From Anticarsia gemmatalis (taxonomy: Eukaryota; Arthropoda; Insecta; Lepidoptera; Erebidae), in the NCBI RefSeq assembly GCF_050436995.1, contig NC_134747.1, forward strand, positions 5,587,501 to 5,651,500: a stretch of DNA of 64,000 nucleotides, in the 5' to 3' direction. A model generated the notes under the pieces. It did not search any database. It had not been told where the DNA came from and worked only from the letters and a program-made list of their open reading frames with translations. A program made the position numbers and the translations under genes. This document shows, piece by piece, positions 9,794 to 22,478 of this stretch; position 1 is the stretch's first letter; every line of letters begins with the position of its first letter.

Positions 9794-12700
9794 CCTAAAA
9801 AAAGATGCCCCAAACCATTCAGTACGTGATTAATTGACAAACAAACACGAAAGAGCTCTATTAATGTAAAGCACCGGTAAAAGTGACGATGATCCCTACC
9901 TACCTAGTGGCGAGATGTTTATCAACCGCAAACAATAACAGCGTCACAAAACGGAGCTCGTAAAAGGGCCACGAGACAATAGGGCAGCTCCTTCAGTGTT
10001 TTTATAGCGAAGTCGAGCGAACAACCGAACGGGACGAAATCATCGTCGGTGGCGCATCCGACTTGCGCTCACTGAAAAAATGACACAATAGATTTAATCG
10101 AGAGATAGTGGAGGCAGGCGTCTCGAGGAGCAGATGACACGCCGTGACGACCTCACAAAGGGCGTGAAATGACGTCATAATAGCCTCGAATTATCGCCCC
10201 CTCTTGTCTCAGGGCAAATATTTAACAGCAGTCTCGTTTTTGTCCTCGTTCTTCGGCAGGAGATCATAAATAACAGGGTTACGGCAGACAAATGATGCGG
10301 ACCGTTACCGCAGCGCTTTGTTACCCGGTGACATATTGCAACAAGATGATGTTTATGTCTTATTATGAATTCCGGTTTGAGTTATAGTCGGACTACGGAA
10401 TTCCTGGTAAGGTGCCACTTATTTCTTCGTGTATTGAATAGTGCACCTGATTTGGTGAATTGGTTAAAAGACACTTAAAGCTTTATAGACGTGTCAATAA
10501 GCATTAAAGAGTCAGCTCCAACTAATCGGTTATATGTATCGTTACTAATGTTAATTAATCAAAACTAATAATAACTTGGTATTACCGATAAATATACATA
10601 TACGGTATGAGCAACACCTCTTTCAATTACAATACGCGGCCGATATTATCAGCATCGTTACGTTTTTATGCTTAAGTATTCTAACACCCTAGGCAGCTAC
10701 GTAGCCAATTTAATTAGGCACTTGAGGTGTGAGAATGTAACTACGAACAACATTTCCCATTGGCTCCCCGAGGCGCTCGATAGCATCAGCGGGTGACAGC
10801 CCGCACAAATACCATACAAATTGCTCGATAGCTCCTTCAAATTGATTGTTGCAATTATTCGGCGAACCCTTTCGCGTAGCGTCGTTCGCGACCACGGGGA
10901 GGTGAGAACGCACTTATCTATCGAGTTGATCGCAGCCGAGAACGACCCAACTCTTTGACAACGGTGTGAAGTAAGAGTAACAGTGGTAACCACCAGCTCT
11001 ACACAAGGGAGGTCGCCGCAGGACCGCACCCGGTTCGCTATTATTTCTTTTAAGAACCGTTTGATATTAGATTGATAAAGATAACTTTTCTTTTTGTGAT
11101 TTGTGATTTACTGTTAGCACGCAACGTTTATTGATACTAACTTTAGGGTTGAATTTGCGTCACTAAAAAATCTTTAATTAATTTATTTTACACTAAAGTA
11201 TTGTATATGATAAAAAAATTAAATTAAATTCCTCTGTGGCAGGTGACTCAGCGACAGTTCAATTTAAGAAATCCTATATAACACTCTTTTTGCGTCGGGG
11301 GTTAAAAATCATTTCTCCCTCAATCTGCTCTATGCCCTATATTTTTTTCACCACCAGCTTCCCACAAAATAACCTCTAGAGCGGTCATCCGAGCGGCAAT
11401 AAAATCAGCATTTATAAAAATAGGAAACAGTGTTGCAGCATTGTCCGTACAAAGCTGGGCCTGCGCCGAGTGGCCGCGAGCCGCGGGGCGCCGCCCTACA
11501 ATGGACCACCATCGCGCTATCTCCACGATACGTAACGCCTAATTGACTGCTCAAACGTTATTTAATATTATACTTTGTTATTGAATGCCGATTTATATTA
11601 AGAATTGATCGGTAGCTGCTTTTAGATCTTATCGGTTATGAGTAAGGATATTGTTAGCAATCATGTGTTGGCAAGTCAAGTTATAATATTGCTCAAAATT
11701 CATTATAACAGAGGAGTCATTATTATACAACGCCTTTGCAACATATTTTCTAACTATAATTTTCTTAAATAGGAAGAAAATTGCAGAAATATTCGTAATC
11801 TGCTGGACGAGAAGAACTGAATTTTAAAAACTATTATAATGAACTTTAAAACTAATATTTTTGGCCAAAAGCTGGTAGTCTACTACTATGCGTTAGGAAA
11901 CACGTATGCAAAATCCACATAGACGTTCTGAAAACTAGGCAAGCAACATTTTATTATTTTATTACCTAGTATAACCGTGATACTTCACTAAGTACCTGTA
12001 CCGATATAATACAAATTACAATTTATACAAGTGCACACATTCCCACACGCGAAACAGCTAAAGGTTTTCTCATACTGGAGTGGCTACTTGTTCCTTTGTG
12101 TGAAACAATGTGAACAATCGCCACAAGAACAGAAATACGTCTGAGTAACACTGTTATTTGTTACTCGAGAGTGCAGTACTAGGGGCCTATTTAATACATT
12201 GTTAATTATTATTTGTACTGTAAGTGATCGCAGTATGATTTCGATTTTTAATAACGGACGTGTGATGCCCCTATGTTAATACCGCACGATAAGTCCTAGA
12301 AAAGTATTGTTCCTCTCTCTATCACCAGAGCGATTTACGATATCTAATCGTGAATTTTAAATGAAAACGAATGATCCCAAAAAGTATTAAATGTCTAAAA
12401 CAAAAAAGCGATGTGACTTTTTATATCAAAACTTTACTGTTCGAAGAAAATACGGTTCTGCACTAAAATATGAGCTACTTCTAAAAATACCATAAAATTC
12501 AAGGGCATAGGATAAACCAACATTTCCGTAATTAAACTTTGAAGTGTCTAAAACCATACATAATAACAGCATCGTCCCTCGGCCGGGCTGTGAAGTGGCG
12601 TCCCGTAGCGTGCCAATATTGTCGCTGTTCCGTTCCCACCCCACTCTACCGATCCCTGCTACCTACCTCATTTACATACGACAAAGAGACTGTCACACAT

Positions 12701-14684
12701 TAAACTGTATAATTACAATACATTAGATTTATAGACGTGAAACAATACCGCTCAAGTGCGTTCAACCCTTTTTTGAACGCGACGAAACTTTAAGCTCATT
12801 TAGAGGGTAATTAATGTAAGAGTTCTCATAATCCCCAGCAATTAAAACGCTTTATAATTTAATTTAACGCAAAAAATAAACAATGCTTCGGCTTGTGACC
12901 TTTATTTATCTCTTTATTTTTGTTTGATTTATAAGTTTTGACCGTGGATCTGCTTGGGAAACCGAAACATAGAACATTTTTTTTGTTTTTTGACATCATT
13001 TGATTTTATATTTTTTAAATTTTGGGTTACTAGATTTTGAGACTTAATACTTACATAAAGCTGAAGGAAACTCTAATGATTGTCCTCTAATAAATGATTC
13101 CAATATGACGTTAAATAAACATACTAATTATAACATACCTAAGTATCTGTCAAACCACACTACAACATAATTAATTATTCCATTTGATACCTCGTCAACA
13201 TTCACATGGCCAATAAAATATCATAAAACATTATATCACAATTTTTCCAGTATAATAAATTATTGTAGGCAGCAAGACTATTCTTCCGACAACTCACAAC
13301 AAATTAGCTAACAAGCAAACCATTAAACAAAAAAAAAACAAAATAATAACTACTTGCAGTAATCGCAGATATTTGTAGTACAAGGAAAATGTGGATATTT
13401 ATACATCTAATGCTATTGAGATTCAACGTGTTAGGCATTAGAGGTGGGCCCTGTGGGCAGGTGTCATGGCAGCTGCGTTCACACGCTTATATTAAATCTA
13501 GACTTTTCTATTACATCCTAGATCAATACACCCTATTAGGAAGCCGCTATTTTTTCTATAACGAAGCAATGTATCACTTTTTCATCTAGTAGTCTATTAC
13601 GGTTGTAATTTTTCGATAAATAATTTACAGACGAGACTTTTTTGTTTATTTTTAATTACTAGTTGCACTTATGAGTTAAGTTATGGATATCGTTCATAAT
13701 AATATTACTCATACTTGTATTACACGTCGCAACATGAAATAAATACAACTCTACCATTAACAATGAATTCCAAATATTTGTGAAAATTATAGGGTTATCT
13801 TGTAAAGTATTAGCATAGCTTGCCATATTTAGCGATCCGCATAAACCCTAAGTTTTGAAAAAGAACATTAATTTATTCTTGTACGCACCTGAATATTTGA
13901 ATCCAATAACATTATTTTAATAATATAACCAGCTTATATCTATCTTCTTCTTCTTATCTCTTTGAAATAATAAAGACCAAATTGTGAAGCAAATTAATAC
14001 TCAAACAAAAGGTAAATACTGATTGATGGTGATTACAACAGCTTTTTTCTTATTTGGCGCTTAAATTGTTCAATTTAAGTTTGGAACCAGTAACATAGAG
14101 ATATATAAAAACCTAACAAAATTAAATTAATAAATATTATTTTTTTGCTATTTTGTTTTCTCACTTACTTAGATATAATAAAATATTATAGTTTCAGTAA
14201 TTACAATCAAATATTAATAATATTACAAACATAAAACAATGCATCCACGGCGGCCAATAAAAAAAATCGACAAGAAAGAAAATGTTGTAAAAAAGAAACA
14301 ATTAAAAATTTTAAAGAAAGAACGCTGATCCGAATAATTCTTTTGTTTTTTTTTCGTATGCAAATAAAAAAGTAATCGACAGTTCTAGTGGTTTTACAAT
14401 TAGCTTGTGTTATTTTGATCAAAACAGAAATAAATATGTTTATGCTCGTTGAAATAGGAATACGTGTGACAAGTTTAACCGCCCACAATGCTAATGCATT
14501 TATCGGCGTATTGCGATGTCCCGAGCAGATCATATCGGCACAGCTGTCGTTGCCACGTGCAAGCCCAGGTATTACAGAAAAATGTTTTGGTTGAAAAACA
14601 TTGTTTGTAGCTCTAATTTATGTTTACTAGCCAATTAATCAATTAGCGTTGTTGTTTTGCAAAGGTATTAACGAGGGGCAAAAT
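9794..14684. other. Intergenic; spo11 5' flank and non-coding sequence
   Basis: I see no convincing coding exon. The first few hundred bases should hold the spo11 promoter. A moderately GC-rich stretch at about 10700-11030 has open frames in overlapping minus frames, but none has recognisable protein character. It looks more like conserved non-coding or regulatory DNA. Confidence 0.4.
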
Positions 14685-14784
14685 AAAATGCGTTTTAGTA
14701 TAATAATTATACTAAAACGCATTTTTAAAACACAAGGAATTAGCAAGTCAATTATTGACTTGCTAATTCCTTGTGTTTTAAAAA
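14685..14784. repeat. Two adjacent perfect foldback hairpins
   Basis: Hairpin 1 has 18-bp arms at 14685-14702 and 14708-14725 with a 5-nt loop. Hairpin 2 has 31-bp perfect arms at 14722-14752 and 14754-14784 around a single base. The hairpins share four bases. Perfect arm identity in otherwise drifting non-coding DNA implies a recent origin, such as a template-switch replication event, or selection on the structure. Confidence 0.9.
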
Positions 14785-17700
14785 TGCTATAGCACCTCAT
14801 CTGACGACTCAATTTTTATGCAATTAATAAAAATACATACTAAATTTAGTGCCATTTTAACGCTACAATTTTCAATATTTCGTTTGGGTATAAAATGTAA
14901 AACGATTACATATTAGATAATCATTTCATGAAAAAAGATTTTTTATGACTGAACCTGACTTTGTTATGAAAGACAAAGACAACCATCATTCAGCCAACTA
15001 AATTTTTTAAATCGATTGTTGAGCGGTTTGCTTAACTTCATTTTAATTCGTTTTACAGATGTTTCTAAACGCAGTATTGCACTAAGAAGACAAATAAATA
15101 CATCGTGATGTAATAACATCAATTGTGAGCAATCGTCAGCCACTTCGCGGAGGGGACGGTAAGCCGTTCACTATCTGTTTGTTTAACATTCATGAGGTCC
15201 ACCCTCACCGAGCCTACTGTTCGACACATTTGTTTTAATGCTACAAGAACAAATATAGGGAAACGAGTTTTTTATTTAAATATTTATTCATTACAGATGT
15301 ATATCAATAATGTACTCTAAAAAGTGTAGGGATAGCTTTTAAGTTATTTATTCTAATCACCGCAGAGTTTATTAGTGATCTCCACCGTTACTACAATTTT
15401 CTGCTCTTTTATAACAGGATTCTTAGCCATCTATTACCTACTACATACATACATAAAGTCAAATACATTTTTCGTATAGGAGTAGGCGGAGAGGCCAAAG
15501 GCCTACCTATTACCTGCCAAGCAAATACAAATAGGTACTTACGTCTTGTAATCCTTAAGTTTGTCTACTGTTTATTATCGTTTATAATTGTTAACATAGA
15601 TACTTCAACCCCAACGATTAACGATAAAATTCTACTTTTCTATAACTACATGTCTCGTTAATACAAAACTAAAACGTATAATTTGGACATCACCTTATCA
15701 ACAACAACACCGAATATCTAAAATTAGTCTATTACATTTCTACCGCACATAATTCATACTGTCTCCTAAAATGGTTATTATAAGTGGCCCTCCCACGTCC
15801 GTGACATCAACATGCATTTTTTTATTTGACCATCAATTGTGCATCCGTCGTCGAGTGCCGAGGGAGGGCTGCATTCCCTCACACCTCGCGTCAGCTGGCC
15901 GACCTCACCCTCTGTACATTCCTATTAACTTCAATTGAGCCCGACAAATTTACATGAACTAGTAGGCCTCTAGAACCGCGGGGAGGTGATCACTTGGTTA
16001 GCTTAGTAGCGATTTCTTATATGGTATTTTATTCGATTTTCTCAGTTGAAAAATAAAATCCCGTATAGTATATGAACTAGATCAACATATTTTATTTTAC
16101 TTTTAGTAGGTATATTCAGAAATGAATTCAAGAAGTTAGTATTTATTTCATTGATTTATTTTCCAACGCCGAGTAACGTAGTTGACATTTATACAAATAA
16201 TTAACTAGGTATATTTAAATTACACAAAATTCCCTTAGCTATAATTTTGAAATAAAAACGCGCTTACATTTCAACTCACCAAGGTGTGATGCGCTAATTT
16301 CATGGACGCACGGTAGCCCGTGCGCGCGCCATATGGCCAGACCTCGCGACTCAAATCGCTATTATATTGCTTTTAATTGATAACAATTTAAATAGGTATA
16401 TTTGGTGATTCACACTTACAGAGCTCATTACTATTCATCGAGTCATTATCTCCGTGTTCGCGTTTTACCAAAACGATGTTATCTAAAGCACGAATGTGTT
16501 TTACCTTTATGTTTTTATCGTCACGCCACTAATTTAATGTCGGTGATGTCACTCTTTAATTGTTAGCTGTTTTTAATTGTGGAGGAAGACAATTAAATAT
16601 AATTATTATTTGGGGTTGATTAATAAGCTCACGAGAAGTCCGTAAACCAATTGACAGTTGAACCTACAAACTTGGATATCCCGACTATTTGCAAGTATGC
16701 ATTAAAATACATTCTAAGTCTATATTTTTTACTTTTCTTTACCAAAATTTGAAGATGCAAAGACCACCATTCGTAGAAAAAGAAAATAAATTTCTAAAAA
16801 ATAGCAAATCTTTCATGTATAGCATAACAGCGATCGTTAAAAGGGAATTATGACCTATAAAGTTGTTCCATTTTGTGGAAATATTTTATTATTCAATAAA
16901 AATGTTTGCAACAAAGGCACATTGAATCCCTGCGGTTTTCGGAGCCCGTAAATCAGGAGCAAGGACCCTTGGAGCTAGCCTGGAGGCTTCTTGAACTGTC
17001 AAGGCCTTGTTGTGGTCATCCGCATTTCTCCACTGAGTGCAAACAAAGCTTGTTCATTGCTCAAAGTTATTGGAACTTTCGCAGATAAATATAGAAGTGT
17101 TCAACGTTAGTTTCTTTAAACTAATATTAACACAAGCTTAGTTTATTATAAAAACCAAGCTAAATAAAAATCTAAGGATTCAATATTCATTCAGAAAACT
17201 ACATTTTATTTTTATCAGATAACTGCTCATTACGTTCGAACACCTCCGCCAAACTATATCTATTAAAAAAAACACAATTAACCTCCCGATCCACTATCTA
17301 TCACAGCAATTTAAAATACTAAATTTAATAATGAGCCATTATAAAATCATTGAGAGACAGACGCGTACAATTAGTGTATATCGTCGCGTGTCGATTGTTC
17401 CGATAACGCAATTCACAGACCATATTGCATCCATGTCATTTACATAATTGTACCATGAACGTTTAGTACGACTGCGGTTGGAATCGCTTTACTATGTAGA
17501 TGCGGCTCAATATTTACTATGTAAAGCATTTAATATACGGCTAATTGAAATAGCCCACCTAGTTGCTAATTTAAGAACTATTTTTAGAACGACAACATTC
17601 TAGCTGGGATAGTAACTAGTAATTTAAACTACGAAACGTATACAAATATTGAACAAAAATGTACTGCAAAAGATGAAACCGTTTCCATGGAACACTTAGA

Positions 17701-18799
17701 TAAAAATACCAGGTCTGCAGCCTACCCATTAAAAGTAAAGAGGTATCGACAAAATGATAACAGGGAATTACCAGTAACTCATTAGAACATTAACACCATT
17801 ACGCATAGCTTCTGTGTAATAACCAACCTACTTAGAACGCGATCAATTTTCCTCCACCCACCAATGACGATCGGTAGGCAGTGTAGGCACGTACTAAATA
17901 CCCGATAATGATAAACTGTTACTGGCATGCTACAATCGTAGATTGAAAATAGCTGTGCTATTTTACAGCAAACTCGTCACAATCTGATAAAATACCTTAA
18001 CACGACATAGTTTCAAACCAGCTATTTTAATTTCTGGTAACATTGCGAATTTTAAATATTCACTACAATTAGAAGAAAGACATTTTAAAACAAAGTACTT
18101 ACGTAGCCAAGGAGGTACCTCCTAATTTTAATGCGTATACCTATTAAAATACCTTGCGAAATGTCTGTGGAAAGTAAAAGATAATTATAATAAAGAGAGA
18201 CGAAGACAAAAGAGCTTTGACCGCGCACCTCCGAATAATCCTTGTGCCACATTCAATGGGCTAATTGCACCACACATATGAGATAAACTCATTAACAAGG
18301 ATAGACGCGAGATTCCGCTGCTAGCACTGCCGAGCTTATCTGCTGACGGTGTCAACACGGTGACGTGACTGAGCGATTGACATTTTGTTGCAAAAGATAT
18401 GTCCGCTGCGAAATGTTTCTAGTATAAACAGAACTAGCACTGCAGGAGTTGGCTAGAAATTTGAACATACGAGTATTACCATTACAGTCATATTGTGCTC
18501 TAACTATTCGAGTGTATCAGTAGTTCGTATTTGTGCGTTTTGATTTATAGTGGCGCGAACATTGTTTTTGTAATAGGTATTGATGATTTGCATTGTTGTC
18601 AATGTTTAAGATAAAAGTTCTGCCTGAAAAATCTATTGAAATAGTTTTGTAAGTAAACATATTAAAAACAATAAGATGTAAGATATTGAAAGATTCGTAA
18701 ACAGGTTATTCGCTTATCTTCATATTTATTACGTATAGCCTATGTGAAATAATACTAAAGCAAATTCATAAAATCGCTCCGCTCACCACTGTATTTCAG

Positions 18800-18910
18800 C
18801 ATAACACACGTACAAAGGCCTTTGACGCGCGCGCCGGCGGGTAGCGGGGGCGGGCGGAGGCGGCTGGGCGAAGGGCGGGCGGCCCGCATGATCGCGCGAT
18901 CAAGCGACCC
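18800..18910. promoter_or_regulatory. GC-rich island with GC boxes and a GCM-like site
   Basis: A sharp GC-rich island containing GC-box-like gggggcggg runs, a gcccgcat (18882-18889, reverse of ATGCGGGC, a GCM consensus match) and the 14-bp palindrome tgatcgcgcgatca (18889-18902). An open frame crosses it on the minus strand, but the translation is Arg/Ala/Pro-rich in the island and ordinary noise outside it. I read the island as a possible enhancer or promoter upstream of gcm, not an exon. Confidence 0.35.
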
Positions 18911-20310
18911 ATTTGCGGCTCGTTACACGCCGATAGCACCAAACAAAACACACCCCAAGTAATTAGGAAAAGCCTTTTCCAGATACCGTAAGCACTGCCG
19001 TGACTTGTGTGCGATGTGCAGCTCTTAGTAGTGTTGTTTGCGCTATTGTTTAGTACGAATGTGTTTTGGTGAACGGAACGGACAACAAACGAAACTAGAT
19101 TAGAGTTTGACATGGGGAAACATACAAATATTGGTATCCGCGTTTCTTACCTAAATATGAACCATGAATGTGTCTATGGACTCTACATTTTTAAATCTGA
19201 ATATCTTTACAATTGGGACTTACTTAAGAACTTATGATAATGTGGAATATTCTAAAATTAGATGCATCGTGCTATAAGTTACTAGAATTAATAAAAAAAA
19301 TTGCATTAATGTAATATATTATTTATAAATTATGCTTTACTTATAGTTTTACTACTAGACAACTGTCGTAAAAGACAGCAAATACCTGACAGCGAAAAGG
19401 GAAATTTCATATCCCATAAAAATAGACAAAGGAATCATTTAAGTAAAGGTGTGCAATGTTTACGAGCGGTCGACCACACGACGACCATTATGTCTCTATG
19501 TGGTCTAAATAGAAAGAAATATACGTCTCTACCGACACTCTAGACTAGACCCTAGCACGAGGTCCGCTTGATTGACTATAATAACAGGTTATTTGGTAAT
19601 GAGATTAGTGAAATAATTATTGTTAAATTTACTAAAAGAAATCAGATGCAGCATTTCAGCAATGATATTAAGCTAATACCAAATTAAAATAAATTGCAGC
19701 TTTTCAATACAAACTGATATTTCAACGTGGATTCAACAGTGGTCATTTAAGCGTGCATGGTCTAGGAAAATAGTCTTGCTATTCACTGAATCGATTCGGA
19801 AAAATGTATCTCAAAAACGAATGATGGTACATAATACTTACTTACTACAAATAATCAAATGAAAATCAAGGTGTTTATGAAACTAGTACCAGTCTTTCTT
19901 CTGTCTTATTACCCCGTGCCACATAATTTAAACGTAAATATTGAACAAATATTAAATGTTATTTCGCATCGACCACAATGCCACGTTCCACCCATTAGTT
20001 GCTAAGAGCATAATTGGATTTTTGAAGAGTCCATAAAAGCTGAACTGCACTAACTATTATCCATAAACTTTTATAGGAGGCCTACAAATAACTTAGACAC
20101 TTTTACTGGTTGTATGATGAGTATTATAGACGGTTATTAAGGCTTTCTACTGCAGGTTTCGCACCATTTACAATCAAGCAATTGGCTATTAACTCTATAT
20201 TAAACTACTCGTAAATAGGGATGACGACTATTTTTATTATTTTTATCCGTCTGCTTGTGATAAAACTTTCATATTTGTTTTTTTTTTTTTCTTTTTGTAC
20301 AAAATTAAAC

Positions 20311-21632
20311 AATGAGTCACACCAATGATTTTTGTAATGAGCATATTTAAAAACTAGGTACTTCAAGGATAAAAAATCTGTTTTTATTTTTTTCGTATCT
20401 TCAAAAATGACCGAGATATTAAACGTCAAAGTATCGCCTTCGCGTCAAACTCCGGCGAAGCGGCCGCACGGACGTGTGACGTCATCTCGTGACACTGCTA
20501 TTTCGTCAGTACTTGCCGATACCTACATAGGCTCGTTGTCTCTCGCAGTTTCGCTTTAAATAATTTGTTTTGCTTATAGTGGACAAACAAAATGGTTAGA
20601 AAATATTGTATTGTTCCTATGTGCACTAACTCCAGTGAAAAAACACCCCAAAAATTGTTTTTTTATGTACCATGTAAACTGTTTTATATTTTTGCAAAAG
20701 ACACCTAATCTAAAACTTAAAGCACGGTTCAGATACTGTCAAGCGCAAATGTTAAATAAAAGTTAATTGCCTTTTGAACACTTCCTCAAGATCAAGATGC
20801 CATATCATGTTCATACCTACCTAGCAATGAACTTCTACTAAGCAGTTGATACTATTTAATGAGCAGTTCAATGACCTCACAGGCGGCGGCGAGCCGAGCA
20901 CAGCGGTTGAGTTGGCGTTGGTTTTTTGTTTTGAAAAAAGAACCCATGTTTATTAAATCTAATAATATCAAAATTAAAATGTTAGTTTAAAAGTTCTCAT
21001 TACACACCCAATCATATAAGACTACCTACAGAGTAGATTCATGCGTTCATGTGATAGCCATCAACCTGACTAAAGTCAGAGGCAGGGGTGACAATTTTTT
21101 TTTATAATATTATTTTAAAACTATGCTTTCCAAATTTACACTTGGTAGGTACGTAACACTCATTATTTGTAATGCCAGTTGTAACAAACTTTCAATTTTA
21201 TTGTTAACTACACACAAAAATATTATTAGTAGTACGAGTTCAACTTTCTTTACCTGGGTCTAGTTGATGATTGTGTGCGTGGCGATCGAGATCGAGGATA
21301 TCTTAGTGGAGGCTTATTTTACAAAAAACACGATGATTAAATTTATAACACATACACATACACAGACTCTTTAAATATTAAATGCAAATCACTTTTCAAA
21401 TCAAAACTCCGCATCACCCGCAGTCGAACAAGCGTGTCTGTCACGACGTGACGTCAGCGCGTAGCGCGCGAAGCAACGCAAATTTAAAAAAGCAGTGAAA
21501 CTTTATAACGCTGTAACTTCGGTAATTTTGACCCGATTTTGATAAAACAAAAACTATTATTATCAGCATAAGTACACAAATTAAATGCAGTATGTTTAAT
21601 AGCCATATTTTGATGTGCTGGTGTGACTCATT
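20311..21632. mobile_element. Degraded DNA transposon with THAP-domain remnant and inverted ends
   Basis: Perfect 14-bp inverted ends: aatgagtcacacca at 20311-20324 and its reverse complement at 21619-21632. Inside them the similarity goes on imperfectly, with poly-T/aaa-rich blocks and then a cgtgacgtca-type block at about 20477-20494 and 21439-21457, suggesting long subterminal inverted repeats. The interior contains a GC-rich promoter-like segment and the start of a THAP protein. THAP domains occur in transposases such as the P superfamily. No clean target-site duplication is visible next to the 14-bp repeats, so the true ends may be slightly outside. Non-autonomous and decayed. Confidence 0.65.
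20592..20708 (+). pseudogene. THAP zinc-finger start, truncated (transposon-encoded)
   Basis: The ATG at 20592 opens 38 codons beginning MVRKYCIVPMCTNSSEKTP, then a LFFYVP segment, then a stop at 20706. A start Met closely followed by C-x4-C, and then an F-x-VP block, is the usual N-terminus of a THAP (C2CH) DNA-binding domain. The second half with the later Cys and His is lost to a stop and frame decay. It sits within the inverted ends at 20311 and 21632, so I assign it to the transposon and not to a host gene. Confidence 0.6.
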
Positions 21633-22154
21633 ATGGCGATACAGTGAGATGAAAAACATAACCGTAATATTATAATCAAGTGGTACAATACATTTTTCGT
21701 TTTTATCAGGCGGTTGAAGGTATGATTCTATCTAAGGTCCAGTTTCATCACTTCTGAATAAGCATCAGACAGCTTATAAAATTTTGGAAGATGTCTTTAT
21801 ACATTTGCTGTCACTTTATCTAGCAAATAGATTATCTAACACTTATTCATAAACTGTGAACCTGGCCGCAATAGTACGTATTAATAGTTTTGGGATCAAA
21901 GATCATCAAGGATCGATATCAAGCTTTGCATCCGTGTGGCGACCAGTGACACGAGAGGCCGGGTGTCATACCGGTATCGGCCCACCTGGACGATGGGACC
22001 AGCAATCAGATCGACAGATATATTTATGTAATAGATCAACATGGCAATTATTGCTCATAGCCAGTTGCTCTAAATACTTCTTTGGCGGCAAAAATGATTG
22101 AGTGCGCTGGACGATTACAATTTCCTTCACGTTGCCGTTTTAATTTTATGGACA

Positions 22155-22478
22155 TTTTTTTTTTTTTTTTTTTTAATAACCCATATCTGTCCCACTGCAG
22201 GGCAAGGGTCTCCTCCCAAACGAGGGGGAGGGGTTAGGCCTTGAGTCCACCACGCTGGCCAAGTGCGGGTTGGGGACTTTGCATGCCCTCAATAATGTAT
22301 TAAACAAATTTTAGGCATGCAAGGTTTCCTCACGATGTTTTCCTTCACCGTTAGAGCAAGTGATAATTATTTCTAATACACACATAACTTCGAAAAGTCA
22401 TTGGTGTGTTGCCTCGGATTCGAACCTGCGACCACTTGCGTGGGAGGTGCCAACTTAAACCACTCGGCTATCACTGCT
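22155..22478 (-). mobile_element. Full-length tRNA-derived SINE
   Basis: Read on the minus strand from 22478. A tRNA-like head comes first, with an A-box tagccgagtggtttaag and a B-box ggttcgaatcc. A central domain with 'ctaacggtgaaggaaaacat' follows, a block typical of lepidopteran SINEs. Then comes a 3' part shared with the fragment at 370-535, and a poly(A) tail seen as 20 T's at 22155-22174. The tRNA-like head cannot be a tRNA gene because the acceptor stem does not close and the sequence runs on into the SINE body. Confidence 0.85.

Noticed and set aside
10697..11029. Two overlapping minus-strand frames upstream of spo11
   Set aside because: Two frames are open over the same bases, which reflects composition. 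Neither joins spo11 exon 1, which already has a good start.
18796..19113. 105-codon minus-strand frame
   Set aside because: Its C-terminal Arg/Ala/Pro richness follows from the GC island, and the rest has no coding character.
21856..22101. 81-codon plus-strand frame near the SINE
   Set aside because: No recognisable domain, no splice sites and an AT-biased end; treated as non-coding.
22420..22478. tRNA-like sequence with B-box (minus strand)
   Set aside because: The acceptor stem does not close and the sequence continues into a SINE body with poly(A); not a tRNA gene.
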